Of a DNA stretch of 9,873 nt, positions 1 to 5,313 are shown piece by piece; the stretch's first letter is position 1, and each line of letters begins with the position of its first letter. The stretch is from an uncultured Candidatus Saccharibacteria bacterium. GTDB lineage: Bacteria; Patescibacteriota; Saccharimonadia; Saccharimonadales; Saccharimonadaceae. The notes beneath the pieces were generated by a model. That model had not been told where the DNA came from. It saw only the letters and a list, made by a program, of their open reading frames with translations, and did no database searches. The stretch is taken from contig CALEKV010000140.1 in the NCBI GenBank assembly GCA_937902525.1, positions 1 to 9,873 on the forward strand, written 5' to 3'. The position numbers and the translations under genes were made by a program.

Positions 1-42
1 CCGAGATCTACACTCTTTCCCTACACGACGCTCTTCCGATCT
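1..42 (+). other. Illumina TruSeq adapter remnant (artefact)
   Basis: The first 42 bases match, base for base as I remember it, the 3' part of the Illumina TruSeq universal / P5 adapter, ending in the diagnostic GACGCTCTTCCGATCT. Directly after it, at base 43, the reading frame of glyA is already open in mid-protein. This is a library adapter that was not trimmed before assembly and marks the physical end of the contig. It should be removed and not translated as part of the gene. Confidence 0.98.
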
Positions 43-993
43 GGCGATACAATTTTAGCAATGGACCTAAGCCATGGCGGCCATCTAACGCATGGCGCAC
101 CAGTAACACGGAGCGCGCGTGAATATAACTTTGTGCGCTACGGCATGAAAGACGCTACAACGGGTGAAATTGATTACGACCAACTGAGGCAGCTTGCCCT
201 TGAACACAAGCCAAAAATTATTTTGGCGGGCTTTAGTGCCTACCCGCGTGAGCTTGATTATGAAAAGTTTGCGGCCATAGGTAATGAAGTTGGTGCCTTA
301 TTGATGGCCGACATGTCGCATATTGCCGGCCTGATTGCTGGTGGCGTGGCTAAAAACCCGCTAGATTACGGTTTCCATGTTATGACTACCACTACCCATA
401 AAACTTTGCGCGGCCCAAGGGGCGGACTTATTTTAAGCAACGGCGCGGTAGGAAACCCTCTAAAAAAGCCAGAAAAGACACTTATTAACATTCCGACCCT
501 TATTGACCGGGCGGTATTTCCAGGCACGCAGGGTGGCCCACATATGAACACTATTGCAGCTAAGGCGGTGGCGTTTGGTGAAGCATTGCAGCCAAGTTTT
601 AAAGAATATGCTGAGTTGGTGGTGCAAAATGCCGAACGCTTGGCATCAGAACTACAAAAACGTGGCTTCAAGCTGATTACAGGTGGTACGAGTAATCATT
701 TAATTTTGGCTGACGTATATAGTAGCTTTGGCATTGACGGCAAGGTGGCAGAACAGGCGCTGGATAAAATTGGCTTAACACTTAACGCTAATGTGATTGC
801 CGATGACCCGTTGCCGCCCTTCCGTCCGAGCGGCATACGTTTGGGTACGCCGGCACTGACAACGCGTGGTCTAAAAGAGGGCGACATGGTGTTAATAGCA
901 GAGTGGATGTTGCAGGCAGTGAAAAACCACGATAACGAACAAAAGCTTGGCAGACTGAAGCTGGAAGTTGTGGAATTTTTAAGTAAACTTTAG
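43..993 (+). CDS. glyA: Serine hydroxymethyltransferase, 5'-truncated
   Basis: PLP enzyme that converts serine + tetrahydrofolate to glycine + 5,10-methylene-THF in the cytoplasm; this is the main entry of one-carbon units and links to folD in the same window. The frame is open from base 43 (reading GDTILAMDLSHGG), so the ATG at 61 is internal, not the start. Visible landmarks are SHGGHLTHG, DMSHIAGLIAGG (Asp that binds the PLP ring nitrogen), TTTTHKTLRGPRGG with the Schiff-base lysine at codon 400-402, and the C-terminal SGIRLGTPALTTRG with the substrate-carboxylate arginine. Placing the lysine against E. coli Lys229 suggests that about 109 N-terminal residues are missing; 316 residues remain. 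The loss is caused by the contig end and adapter, so this is not a pseudogene. The C-terminus is complete and converges on the pilin block. Confidence 0.97.
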   Translation, partial: GDTILAMDLSHGGHLTHGAPVTRSAREYNFVRYGMKDATTGEIDYDQLRQLALEHKPKIILAGFSAYPRELDYEKFAAIGNEVGALLMADMSHIAGLIAGGVAKNPLDYGFHVMTTTTHKTLRGPRGGLILSNGAVGNPLKKPEKTLINIPTLIDRAVFPGTQGGPHMNTIAAKAVAFGEALQPSFKEYAELVVQNAERLASELQKRGFKLITGGTSNHLILADVYSSFGIDGKVAEQALDKIGLTLNANVIADDPLPPFRPSGIRLGTPALTTRGLKEGDMVLIAEWMLQAVKNHDNEQKLGRLKLEVVEFLSKL

Positions 994-1010
994 TTAATGG
1001 GCGATTTACC

Positions 1011-1048
1011 ATAATAAATTCAGCTCTATATGGAGCTGAATTTATTAT
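1011..1048. terminator. 16-bp perfect hairpin between convergent genes
   Basis: Arms 1011-1026 and 1033-1048 are perfectly complementary (16 bp) around the 6-base loop TATATG. It lies 17 bases after the glyA stop. The outer part of the stem is A/T rich and the right arm ends TTTATTAT, so it can stop plus-strand transcripts of glyA. Being symmetrical, it may also act as a back-up for the pilin transcript coming from the other side. Confidence 0.75.
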
Positions 1049-1067
1049 CCGATTGCTTACGGGTAAA

Positions 1068-1092
1068 GGCTGGTTTGTTTTTTAAACTAGCC
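1068..1092 (-). terminator. Probable terminator of the downstream pilin gene
   Basis: Inverted repeat of 9 bp with one G-U pair (arms 1068-1076 and 1084-1092, loop of 7), starting 16 bases after the stop of the pilin gene at 1109. On the minus strand only three T follow the stem, so as an intrinsic terminator it is weak. The stronger hairpin at 1011-1048 lies just behind it. Confidence 0.45.
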
Positions 1093-1108
1093 TCTGACTA
1101 CCTGCAGA

Positions 1109-1582
1109 CTACGACGCAGGACAGGCGATACCAGTACCGGAAGTGGTGCCGGCTGAATTAGTACCTGTTGTATTTGCCGTGTAGTCAAAGTATAAAATTT
1201 GCACGCCAGTGATATTGTTGGCATTGATAGCTGCTTGGTTTGCTGGACTACCGCTGCCGCACTTCCTGAATAGTAGTGTGCCTGGTGTATTAGCGGTGGC
1301 GGAAGGTGTGCCGAACGTTGCGCCGGTTAAAGCATAAGTCGTCGTTGAAGCTGCGCCGGTTAAATCGCTTGACAGTAGCGGGTATTTGCCTGTTGGGCCA
1401 TCGGCTGCATAAATTTCAATTTTTTTGATTGCGCTGTTAGCTGCTGATTGAGCAGAGCTGGTATTAGCTCTTTTTTGTATACCGTTGTAGGCAACGATTG
1501 TTATGGCTGCCAAAATGGCGATAACGACTACCACTATCAGAAGCTCAACAATGGTAAACCCTCTGGTTGATCTTGTTTTCAT
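1109..1582 (-). CDS. Type IV pilin (major-pilin-like), paralogue 1
   Basis: A 157-residue prepilin. The leader MKTRSTRG is followed by FTIVELL, giving cleavage after Gly8 and the conserved Glu5 of the mature protein (Glu13). A hydrophobic helix (about residues 11-32) ends in AYNGIQKRA, the usual start of the curved pilin alpha-1 helix. The globular part is rich in Thr, Ala, Gly and Ser. It has just two cysteines, C108 and C154, placed to close a C-terminal disulfide loop (D-region). The motif KC...VQILYFD is shared with the neighbouring pilin at 1798-2238, so the two are tandem paralogues. No in-frame start lies upstream (a TAA comes first). The AGGAG at 1596-1600 is a rather distant 13 bases from the ATG. 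Product: secreted filament subunit, processed by a PilD-type peptidase not present here. Which of the two paralogues forms the main shaft cannot be told from sequence. Confidence 0.92.
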   Translation of the reverse strand: MKTRSTRGFTIVELLIVVVVIAILAAITIVAYNGIQKRANTSSAQSAANSAIKKIEIYAADGPTGKYPLLSSDLTGAASTTTYALTGATFGTPSATANTPGTLLFRKCGSGSPANQAAINANNITGVQILYFDYTANTTGTNSAGTTSGTGIACPAS

Positions 1583-1631
1583 ACCCGAACTTATTCTCCT
1601 GTTTCAGTGCTTAATGATGTTATCCAATTAA

Positions 1632-1661
1632 ATATTAACATATCGCTTATGCTTGTGCCAA
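1632..1661 (-). promoter_or_regulatory. Promoter of pilin paralogue 1
   Basis: On the minus strand TTGGCA (1661-1656) is followed after 18 bases by TAATAT (1637-1632), preceded by an extended -10 element (TGT at 1640-1638). Transcription would start near 1625, leaving a leader of about 43 bases that contains AGGAG. It lies downstream of the terminator of the other pilin gene, so this gene looks independently transcribed. Confidence 0.55.
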
Positions 1662-1728
1662 TGTTTTTAGGTGTAATTTGTTAAATTACAAACAATATAG
1701 GTACAAGATGGTTGTTTGCACTAATGAT

Positions 1729-1763
1729 AAAAAAATCACAATCATCGGAGTGATGATTGTGAT
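1729..1763 (-). terminator. Intrinsic terminator of pilin paralogue 2
   Basis: Perfect 12-bp stem (1735-1746 with 1752-1763) around a 5-base loop. On the minus strand it is followed directly by seven T (1735-1729). It lies 34 bases after the stop of the pilin gene at 1798. This separates the two pilin genes into different transcripts, at least in part. Confidence 0.85.
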
Positions 1764-1797
1764 CAAGGCTTAGCTTATCTTTGACTCTATGAACATA

Positions 1798-2238
1798 CTA
1801 AGTGCAAAGAGTTGCGCCAGTGGCTGTACTGGCAGCACCACCAATACCAATGCCAACGGCAGTATTCTTGGAGGCGTCAAAGTAAATCACCTGTGCTCCC
1901 GTTGCGCATTTTTTGTATGATACAGTTTTTTCATCAGTTGGAACAGTCCCTGTAACCTGTGATGCGTTATCAAGCTTTGCTTCGGCAGGGTTACCCGCGG
2001 TGCCTGCACCAGTGCCGAACCCAGTATTACTTGCTGGATAGCTGCTTTCAACCGCGTTGAACGCTTCGGCTTTCTTGACGATAGTGTTTGCCAGGCTTTG
2101 TGCCGAGCTTGCCTTTGCCCTATTCTGGATACCATTGTAAGCCACGATAGTGATTGCTGCCAAAATCGCGATAATCACGACAACAATCAAAAGCTCGACA
2201 ATAGTAAAGCCCCTTTGTTTAGTTTGTTTTAGAGTCAT
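1798..2238 (-). CDS. Type IV pilin (major-pilin-like), paralogue 2
   Basis: A 146-residue prepilin. The leader MTLKQTKQRG is followed by FTIVELL, with cleavage after Gly10 and Glu15 as mature Glu5. The hydrophobic helix (about 13-34) ends AYNGIQNRAKASSAQS, nearly the same as in the neighbouring pilin. Two cysteines, C111 and C145, probably form the D-region disulfide; KKC...AQVIYFDASKN matches the same place in the paralogue, which carries a longer insert between the first Cys and the YFD. The gene has the best-formed expression signals of the window: a -35/-10 promoter, a strong Shine-Dalgarno (GGGGG at 2246-2250, 7 bases before ATG) and a T-rich terminator. That fits an abundant structural subunit. 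Assembly genes (pilB, pilC, pilD, pilT) are not in view. Confidence 0.93.
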   Translation of the reverse strand: MTLKQTKQRGFTIVELLIVVVIIAILAAITIVAYNGIQNRAKASSAQSLANTIVKKAEAFNAVESSYPASNTGFGTGAGTAGNPAEAKLDNASQVTGTVPTDEKTVSYKKCATGAQVIYFDASKNTAVGIGIGGAASTATGATLCT

Positions 2239-2245
2239 TTATATG

Positions 2246-2251
2246 CCCCCT
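2246..2251 (-). promoter_or_regulatory. Shine-Dalgarno of pilin paralogue 2
   Basis: AGGGGG on the minus strand, 7 bases ahead of the ATG at 2238. It supports this start and contrasts with the leaderless-looking genes elsewhere in the window. Confidence 0.8.
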
Positions 2252-2273
2252 ATTAAATTTTACTTATGTTTGT

Positions 2274-2303
2274 ATCATACAGCTTAAGCTTTTATTTAGT
2301 CAA
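2274..2303 (-). promoter_or_regulatory. Promoter of pilin paralogue 2
   Basis: TTGACT (2303-2298), an 18-base spacer and TATGAT (2279-2274) on the minus strand. The start would be near 2267, giving a leader of about 29 bases with the Shine-Dalgarno. The spacer contains the 10-base palindrome AGCTTAAGCT (2281-2290), which could be an operator or chance. The promoter begins about 50 bases after the last minor pilin gene, where I see no clear terminator, so read-through from that operon is also possible. Confidence 0.75.
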
Positions 2304-2350
2304 TAGTAAATATGCGTTTTTATACTAGTGACACATGGTAGCTATTACGC

Positions 2351-3112
2351 CTATTTGTTGGTTTTGCTGGCGCTTAGTTCTAGGGTGCTGTTGGTGGTGG
2401 CGCCAGCTGCCGTGGTGCTGGTGGTGATGCTGACTTTAAGGCTATCGGCTTGAGTGGGGTCAGTTATGGTAGTGCCGGGATTGGCCTTGTTAAAATAAGT
2501 CACACTAAAGGCACTGACATTGGTCAATAATTTGGCGTCTTTTGCCACACATAGTGGGTTGCCGCCCTGGTTGATGGTGGTGCAGGTATTGCGCTGCCAA
2601 GGTGTGGAGCATGCAGTTGTTGCATCTGACGGCACAATAACTCGCCGATACAGCACGCCAGACTTTAAAAAGTAGATGGTTTTTGTATATAGTACCATGT
2701 TGATTTGCACTTGGCCTACGCATGACACTGGAATGGGATAGTAGACTAACTGCTGCGAGGCATCGGCTGGGTTTTTATCTGTGCCTGGCTGGCTAAAGAT
2801 GATGGTATTACTGGTAGTCGCGCCACCCGATGTAAAAGCTGTGGTGTCATTGTTGACACCTTGCGGTGAAGTAACAGGGCCAGAGTTATCCAAAAAACCA
2901 ACGCTGAAAAAGGCGTCTTGTTCGATTTGGTTTAAGGAATCTTGTATGTCGTACAAGGACTGTGTACGTGCGTTAGATACCATGACACTGCCAACTAGCG
3001 ATATCATAAAGCCAATTAACGCGGCAGTGACTAATAGAACAATTGGTGCTATGACTAGCATTTCAACAAGGGTAAATCCGTTTGGCTTAGTTGGCTGGTA
3101 TGTACGTGGCAT
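2351..3112 (-). CDS. Minor pseudopilin, GspJ/PilW-like in form
   Basis: A 253-residue prepilin-type protein. The leader MPRTYQPTKPNG is followed by FTLVEML (cleavage after Gly12, Glu17 as mature Glu5). The membrane helix VIAPIVLLVTAALIGFMI contains an early proline, a form I recall from Saccharibacteria pseudopilins. The long C-terminal domain is Thr/Ser/Asn rich with four cysteines (VSC, TAC, NTC, PLC). The large size fits the minor, tip-located pseudopilins (GspJ/PilW type), but true membership is not shown. I chose the ATG at 3112 over the one at 3136 because GGAAAG stands 10 bases ahead of it and the leader has normal length. The start lies 26 bases inside the preceding gene, so translation is probably coupled. 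It is the last gene of the minor-pilin operon. Confidence 0.85.
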   Translation of the reverse strand: MPRTYQPTKPNGFTLVEMLVIAPIVLLVTAALIGFMISLVGSVMVSNARTQSLYDIQDSLNQIEQDAFFSVGFLDNSGPVTSPQGVNNDTTAFTSGGATTSNTIIFSQPGTDKNPADASQQLVYYPIPVSCVGQVQINMVLYTKTIYFLKSGVLYRRVIVPSDATTACSTPWQRNTCTTINQGGNPLCVAKDAKLLTNVSAFSVTYFNKANPGTTITDPTQADSLKVSITTSTTAAGATTNSTLELSASKTNK

Positions 3113-3467
3113 GTGATATCGACTTTCCGTTACCATAATTTACAGTTGAAGTTATTTTTGGCAATGTGACACCATTGGAAATACATTCAATTGTGACTGT
3201 GGCGGATGCGCTAGGTAGGTTGGCATCGCTTGGGATGGTAGGCGCAGTACTGCCAACTGGGCCACAGGTAGGGTTTGTGGTAGCAACGGCTGAACGCTCA
3301 CGCAAAAAACGGTATGCCAGGTTACTGGCAGTGGCGCGCATGCGTGTGTCGGTGCTGTCGTTCAGTACAAAGGAGTACAGTTGATAGGCTGTGGCCAGTA
3401 GTATTGTGCCTATCACCATGGCGACTAACAACTCAACGGCTGTAAAACCCCTTTGTAGTTTGTTCAT
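3087..3467 (-). CDS. Minor pseudopilin, small
   Basis: A 126-residue prepilin-type protein. The leader MNKLQRG is followed by FTAVELLVAMVIGTILLATAY (cleavage after Gly7, Glu12 as mature Glu5), then an alpha-1 helix and a small beta domain with two cysteines (C68, C95). It resembles GspI/GspH-size minor pseudopilins that help to start or cap the filament; the exact class is not clear. Its ATG overlaps the TGA of the preceding gene as ATGA (3467-3464). No good Shine-Dalgarno is seen, so translation likely depends on coupling. Its 3' end overlaps the next pseudopilin gene by 26 bases. Confidence 0.87.
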   Translation of the reverse strand: MNKLQRGFTAVELLVAMVIGTILLATAYQLYSFVLNDSTDTRMRATASNLAYRFLRERSAVATTNPTCGPVGSTAPTIPSDANLPSASATVTIECISNGVTLPKITSTVNYGNGKSISHATYIPAN

Positions 3468-4075
3468 TGGTGCTTACTCGCTTTCGTCTGGATTGTACCG
3501 TTTTCTGGTAGGTAATATAAATTAAACCTAACGCACGCTGTGTTAAAACACACTTTGTTGTCTGCGGTGATGGGTTCATACACGTATACGTTAGCTGTGG
3601 TGGCGGCGTTGATTTTGGCGGTGTCTTCCGCCCCGGTGTTGGCAGCGCTGCAGGGGCTAGTACTGGCAGTGGCGCAGATGGGGATAAAGGCGTCTTTAAT
3701 GGTTGCGGTGCTGCTGACACTGGGCGGTAAAAAGCCTGCCAATACGGTGCCTGGCAGTAGGTTTTCAATATAGCCATTGACAGGGGGGGCGGGCAGAATA
3801 CCGGCGACAGCGTTGCCTTCGGCGTGTAGTAGTTCGTTAACGCTTGGGTAGGTGCCTTTGGTAATGTATGATACCGGTGGAGTCACAAATGAGTTGCCGC
3901 GGAGATAGCGGCTTTCTAGGCCTTTGGCAATCACGTCGATATCGTTGGAGCGTTCAACGTTTCTGGCGTTGGTCTGGGAACTGCTAAGGTTAACCACACC
4001 GAGGGTCAGTAGAATAGCCATCACCACCATGACTACCACTAACTCGACGACCGTAAAACCCCTGCGCCATGTCAT
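3464..4075 (-). CDS. Minor pseudopilin, first gene of the minor-pilin operon
   Basis: A 203-residue prepilin-type protein. The very short leader MTWRRG is followed by FTVVELVVVMVVMAILLTLGVV (cleavage after Gly6, Glu11 as mature Glu5). After the membrane helix comes a polar helix with ARNVERSNDIDVIAKGLESRY, then a Pro/Thr/Ala-rich domain with four cysteines (C134, C142, C176, C181), probably two disulfides. It is a minor pilin or pseudopilin of a type IV pilus or related filament; the subunit role is unknown. The ATG at 4075 lies 24 bases after the murB stop and 6 bases after a TATGCT box whose -35 overlaps the murB stop codon, so the gene may be read both from murB and from its own leaderless promoter. 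Confidence 0.87.
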   Translation of the reverse strand: MTWRRGFTVVELVVVMVVMAILLTLGVVNLSSSQTNARNVERSNDIDVIAKGLESRYLRGNSFVTPPVSYITKGTYPSVNELLHAEGNAVAGILPAPPVNGYIENLLPGTVLAGFLPPSVSSTATIKDAFIPICATASTSPCSAANTGAEDTAKINAATTANVYVYEPITADNKVCFNTACVRFNLYYLPENGTIQTKASKHQ

Positions 4076-4081
4076 GTTATT

Positions 4082-4110
4082 AGCATAAGGTTTTTTTGTC
4101 TATAACTCAA
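4082..4110 (-). promoter_or_regulatory. Promoter of the minor-pilin operon, overlapping the murB end
   Basis: Minus strand: TTGAGT (4110-4105), exactly 17 bases, TATGCT (4087-4082), then 6 bases to the ATG at 4075. The -35 box is made of the last codons of murB and the spacer contains its stop. The spacing predicts transcription from the A of the ATG or within a base or two, that is, a leaderless mRNA. No Shine-Dalgarno is present. Confidence 0.65.
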
Positions 4111-5119
4111 GCGGTTCTTGCTCGATTTCGATATGAAACTTAGTGCGTACGGCGGCCTGGATTTCTTCGCGCGCGGCCGCTAGGTCGGCATAGCTGGTGG
4201 CAGATTCGTTAATTAGTACCAGAGCATTTTTGTCGTGTACCCGCATGCCGTGTAGTAATTGCCCCTTTAATCCAGTTTGGTCGATTAGCCAGCCGGTAGG
4301 GATTTTGCGTGCTTTATTAGCCATCTCGTAGCTGGGCATTTGCGGGTATTGCTCAAGGAGTTCGGTGTACTGCCAGTTTTCAATGATGGCATTTTTAAAG
4401 AACGAACCGGCATTGGGGCGCTCTTTGGGGTCGGGCAGTTTTTCGGTACGGATTGCCGTAACGACATCGCGGATAATTTGTGGTGTATATAATGTAATGT
4501 TATTTTCATCCAAATATTGCTGGACGGCGGCGTAAAATGGCGGCTGTGGTGTGGATTTAAATAAGCGGAAAATTACATGGGTGATGCCGTAGCGGCCAGA
4601 TTCGCGCCCCCTGAAGATACTGTCGCGGTAGCCAAAGTCGCAATCCACGTTGGTAATGGTGACAAATTGGTTGTTTGTGCTGTCAAAGGCGTGTACTTCC
4701 ACGATTGTTTCGGCAACTTCTTGGCCGTAAGCGCCAACGTTTTGGACTGGCGCCGCACCTACGGTGCCCGGCACTAGTGATAAAGCCTCAACGCCAGACA
4801 GGCGCATGTCTATGGTGCGCTTCACAAAATCATCCCAAACTTCGCCAGCGCCAACTTTTATAGTTATGTCGCCCGCGGTTTCAACAATAATCTCAAAACC
4901 TTTAATGGTGTTGCGGATAACCAGGCCATTAAAGCCTTCGTCGTGTGAGATGGTATTGCTACCGCCACCAAGTATAAAAAAGGGCAAGTTTTGGCTTTTG
5001 GCGCGTACCATTAGTTCTGACAGTTCTTGTGGCGTACTGGCGTTGGCCATAAATTTAGCCGGGCCGCCAAGTTGCATTGTGGTGTAGTTTTTGAGCGGAA
5101 TATTAGCGTGGATTTCCAT
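4100..5119 (-). CDS. murB: UDP-N-acetylenolpyruvoylglucosamine reductase, type I
   Basis: FAD enzyme that uses NADPH to reduce the enolpyruvyl group of UDP-GlcNAc-enolpyruvate to UDP-MurNAc, the second committed step of peptidoglycan precursor synthesis, in the cytoplasm. The 339 residues are complete. The FAD domain shows PLKNYTTMQLGG (9-19), the P-loop GGGSN (51-55) and VPGTVGAAPVQNVGAYG (116-132). The substrate domain shows YRDSIF (164-169), with the tyrosine loop typical of type I (E. coli-like) enzymes, and NAGSFFKN (226-233) with the catalytic serine at 229. The C-terminal EQEPLEL supplies the conserved catalytic glutamate (probably E335). The start at 5119 is the family start and has no Shine-Dalgarno; TATAAT ends 8 bases upstream, so the mRNA is probably leaderless. 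It is the first gene of a run that continues into the minor pilins. Confidence 0.97.
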   Translation of the reverse strand: MEIHANIPLKNYTTMQLGGPAKFMANASTPQELSELMVRAKSQNLPFFILGGGSNTISHDEGFNGLVIRNTIKGFEIIVETAGDITIKVGAGEVWDDFVKRTIDMRLSGVEALSLVPGTVGAAPVQNVGAYGQEVAETIVEVHAFDSTNNQFVTITNVDCDFGYRDSIFRGRESGRYGITHVIFRLFKSTPQPPFYAAVQQYLDENNITLYTPQIIRDVVTAIRTEKLPDPKERPNAGSFFKNAIIENWQYTELLEQYPQMPSYEMANKARKIPTGWLIDQTGLKGQLLHGMRVHDKNALVLINESATSYADLAAAREEIQAAVRTKFHIEIEQEPLEL

Positions 5120-5127
5120 ATGTGGCT

Positions 5128-5156
5128 ATTATACCCCAACAAAACAGGCTAGTGAA
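5128..5156 (-). promoter_or_regulatory. murB promoter lying in the tRNA-Arg terminator
   Basis: Minus strand: consensus TATAAT (5133-5128), 17-base spacer, TTCACT (5156-5151). The TTCACT box is the loop of the tRNA-Arg terminator hairpin plus two stem bases. Only 8 bases separate TATAAT from the murB ATG. Confidence 0.7.
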
Positions 5157-5170
5157 CTAGCCTGTTTTGT
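5139..5170 (-). terminator. Intrinsic terminator of tRNA-Arg
   Basis: Perfect 14-bp inverted repeat (5139-5152 with 5157-5170) around a 4-base loop, beginning one base after the encoded CCA of tRNA-Arg. The stem has a GC core, A-rich 5' flank and the T-rich end TTTTGTT on the minus strand. It ends transcription of the tRNA just before the murB promoter's -10 box. Confidence 0.85.
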
Positions 5171-5171
5171 A

Positions 5172-5248
5172 TGGTACACCCGGCAGGGCTCGAACCTGCG
5201 ACCACTTGGTTCGAAGCCAAGTACTCTAATCCACTGAGCTACGGGTGC
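5172..5248 (-). tRNA. tRNA-Arg (anticodon TCG)
   Basis: Complete cloverleaf on the minus strand: acceptor GCACCCG with CGGGTGT, D arm GCTC/GAGT, anticodon stem CTTGG/CCAAG with loop CTTCGAA (anticodon TCG, reading CGA and probably other CGN codons), T arm GCAGG-TTCGAGC-CCTGC, discriminator A73 and an encoded CCA (5174-5172). The first acceptor pair is G1-U72, a wobble and slightly unusual. The mature body is 74 nt plus CCA. Confidence 0.97.
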
Positions 5249-5261
5249 TCGATTACTATGT

Positions 5262-5270
5262 ATTATAACA
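5262..5270 (-). promoter_or_regulatory. Extended -10 promoter of tRNA-Arg
   Basis: Minus strand TGTTATAAT: consensus TATAAT (5267-5262) with the TG of an extended -10. It ends 13 bases before the tRNA, the same distance as at the tRNA-Lys gene. The -35 region is poor. It overlaps the divergent mscS promoter. Confidence 0.7.
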
Positions 5271-5276
5271 TGTGAC

Positions 5277-5305
5277 TTGAGGCTATACAGGATGTCAGTT
5301 ATACT
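5277..5305 (+). promoter_or_regulatory. Promoter of the mscS-like gene
   Basis: TTGAGG (5277-5282), exactly 17 bases, TATACT (5300-5305), then 8 bases to the ATG at 5314. No Shine-Dalgarno lies in those 8 bases, so a leaderless mRNA is predicted. Confidence 0.7.
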
Positions 5306-5313
5306 GGTATGAG

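Noticed and set aside
3113..3136. Earlier ATG at 3136 for the large pseudopilin
   Set aside because: It would give a 20-residue leader and has no Shine-Dalgarno; the ATG at 3112 has GGAAAG ahead and a normal leader. The earlier start is not excluded.
2781..3773. Plus-strand open frames of 72-111 codons inside the pseudopilin block
   Set aside because: They are antisense to genes with clear prepilin signatures, have no promoter or Shine-Dalgarno of their own, and their protein sequences look like antisense of Thr/Ala-rich coding.
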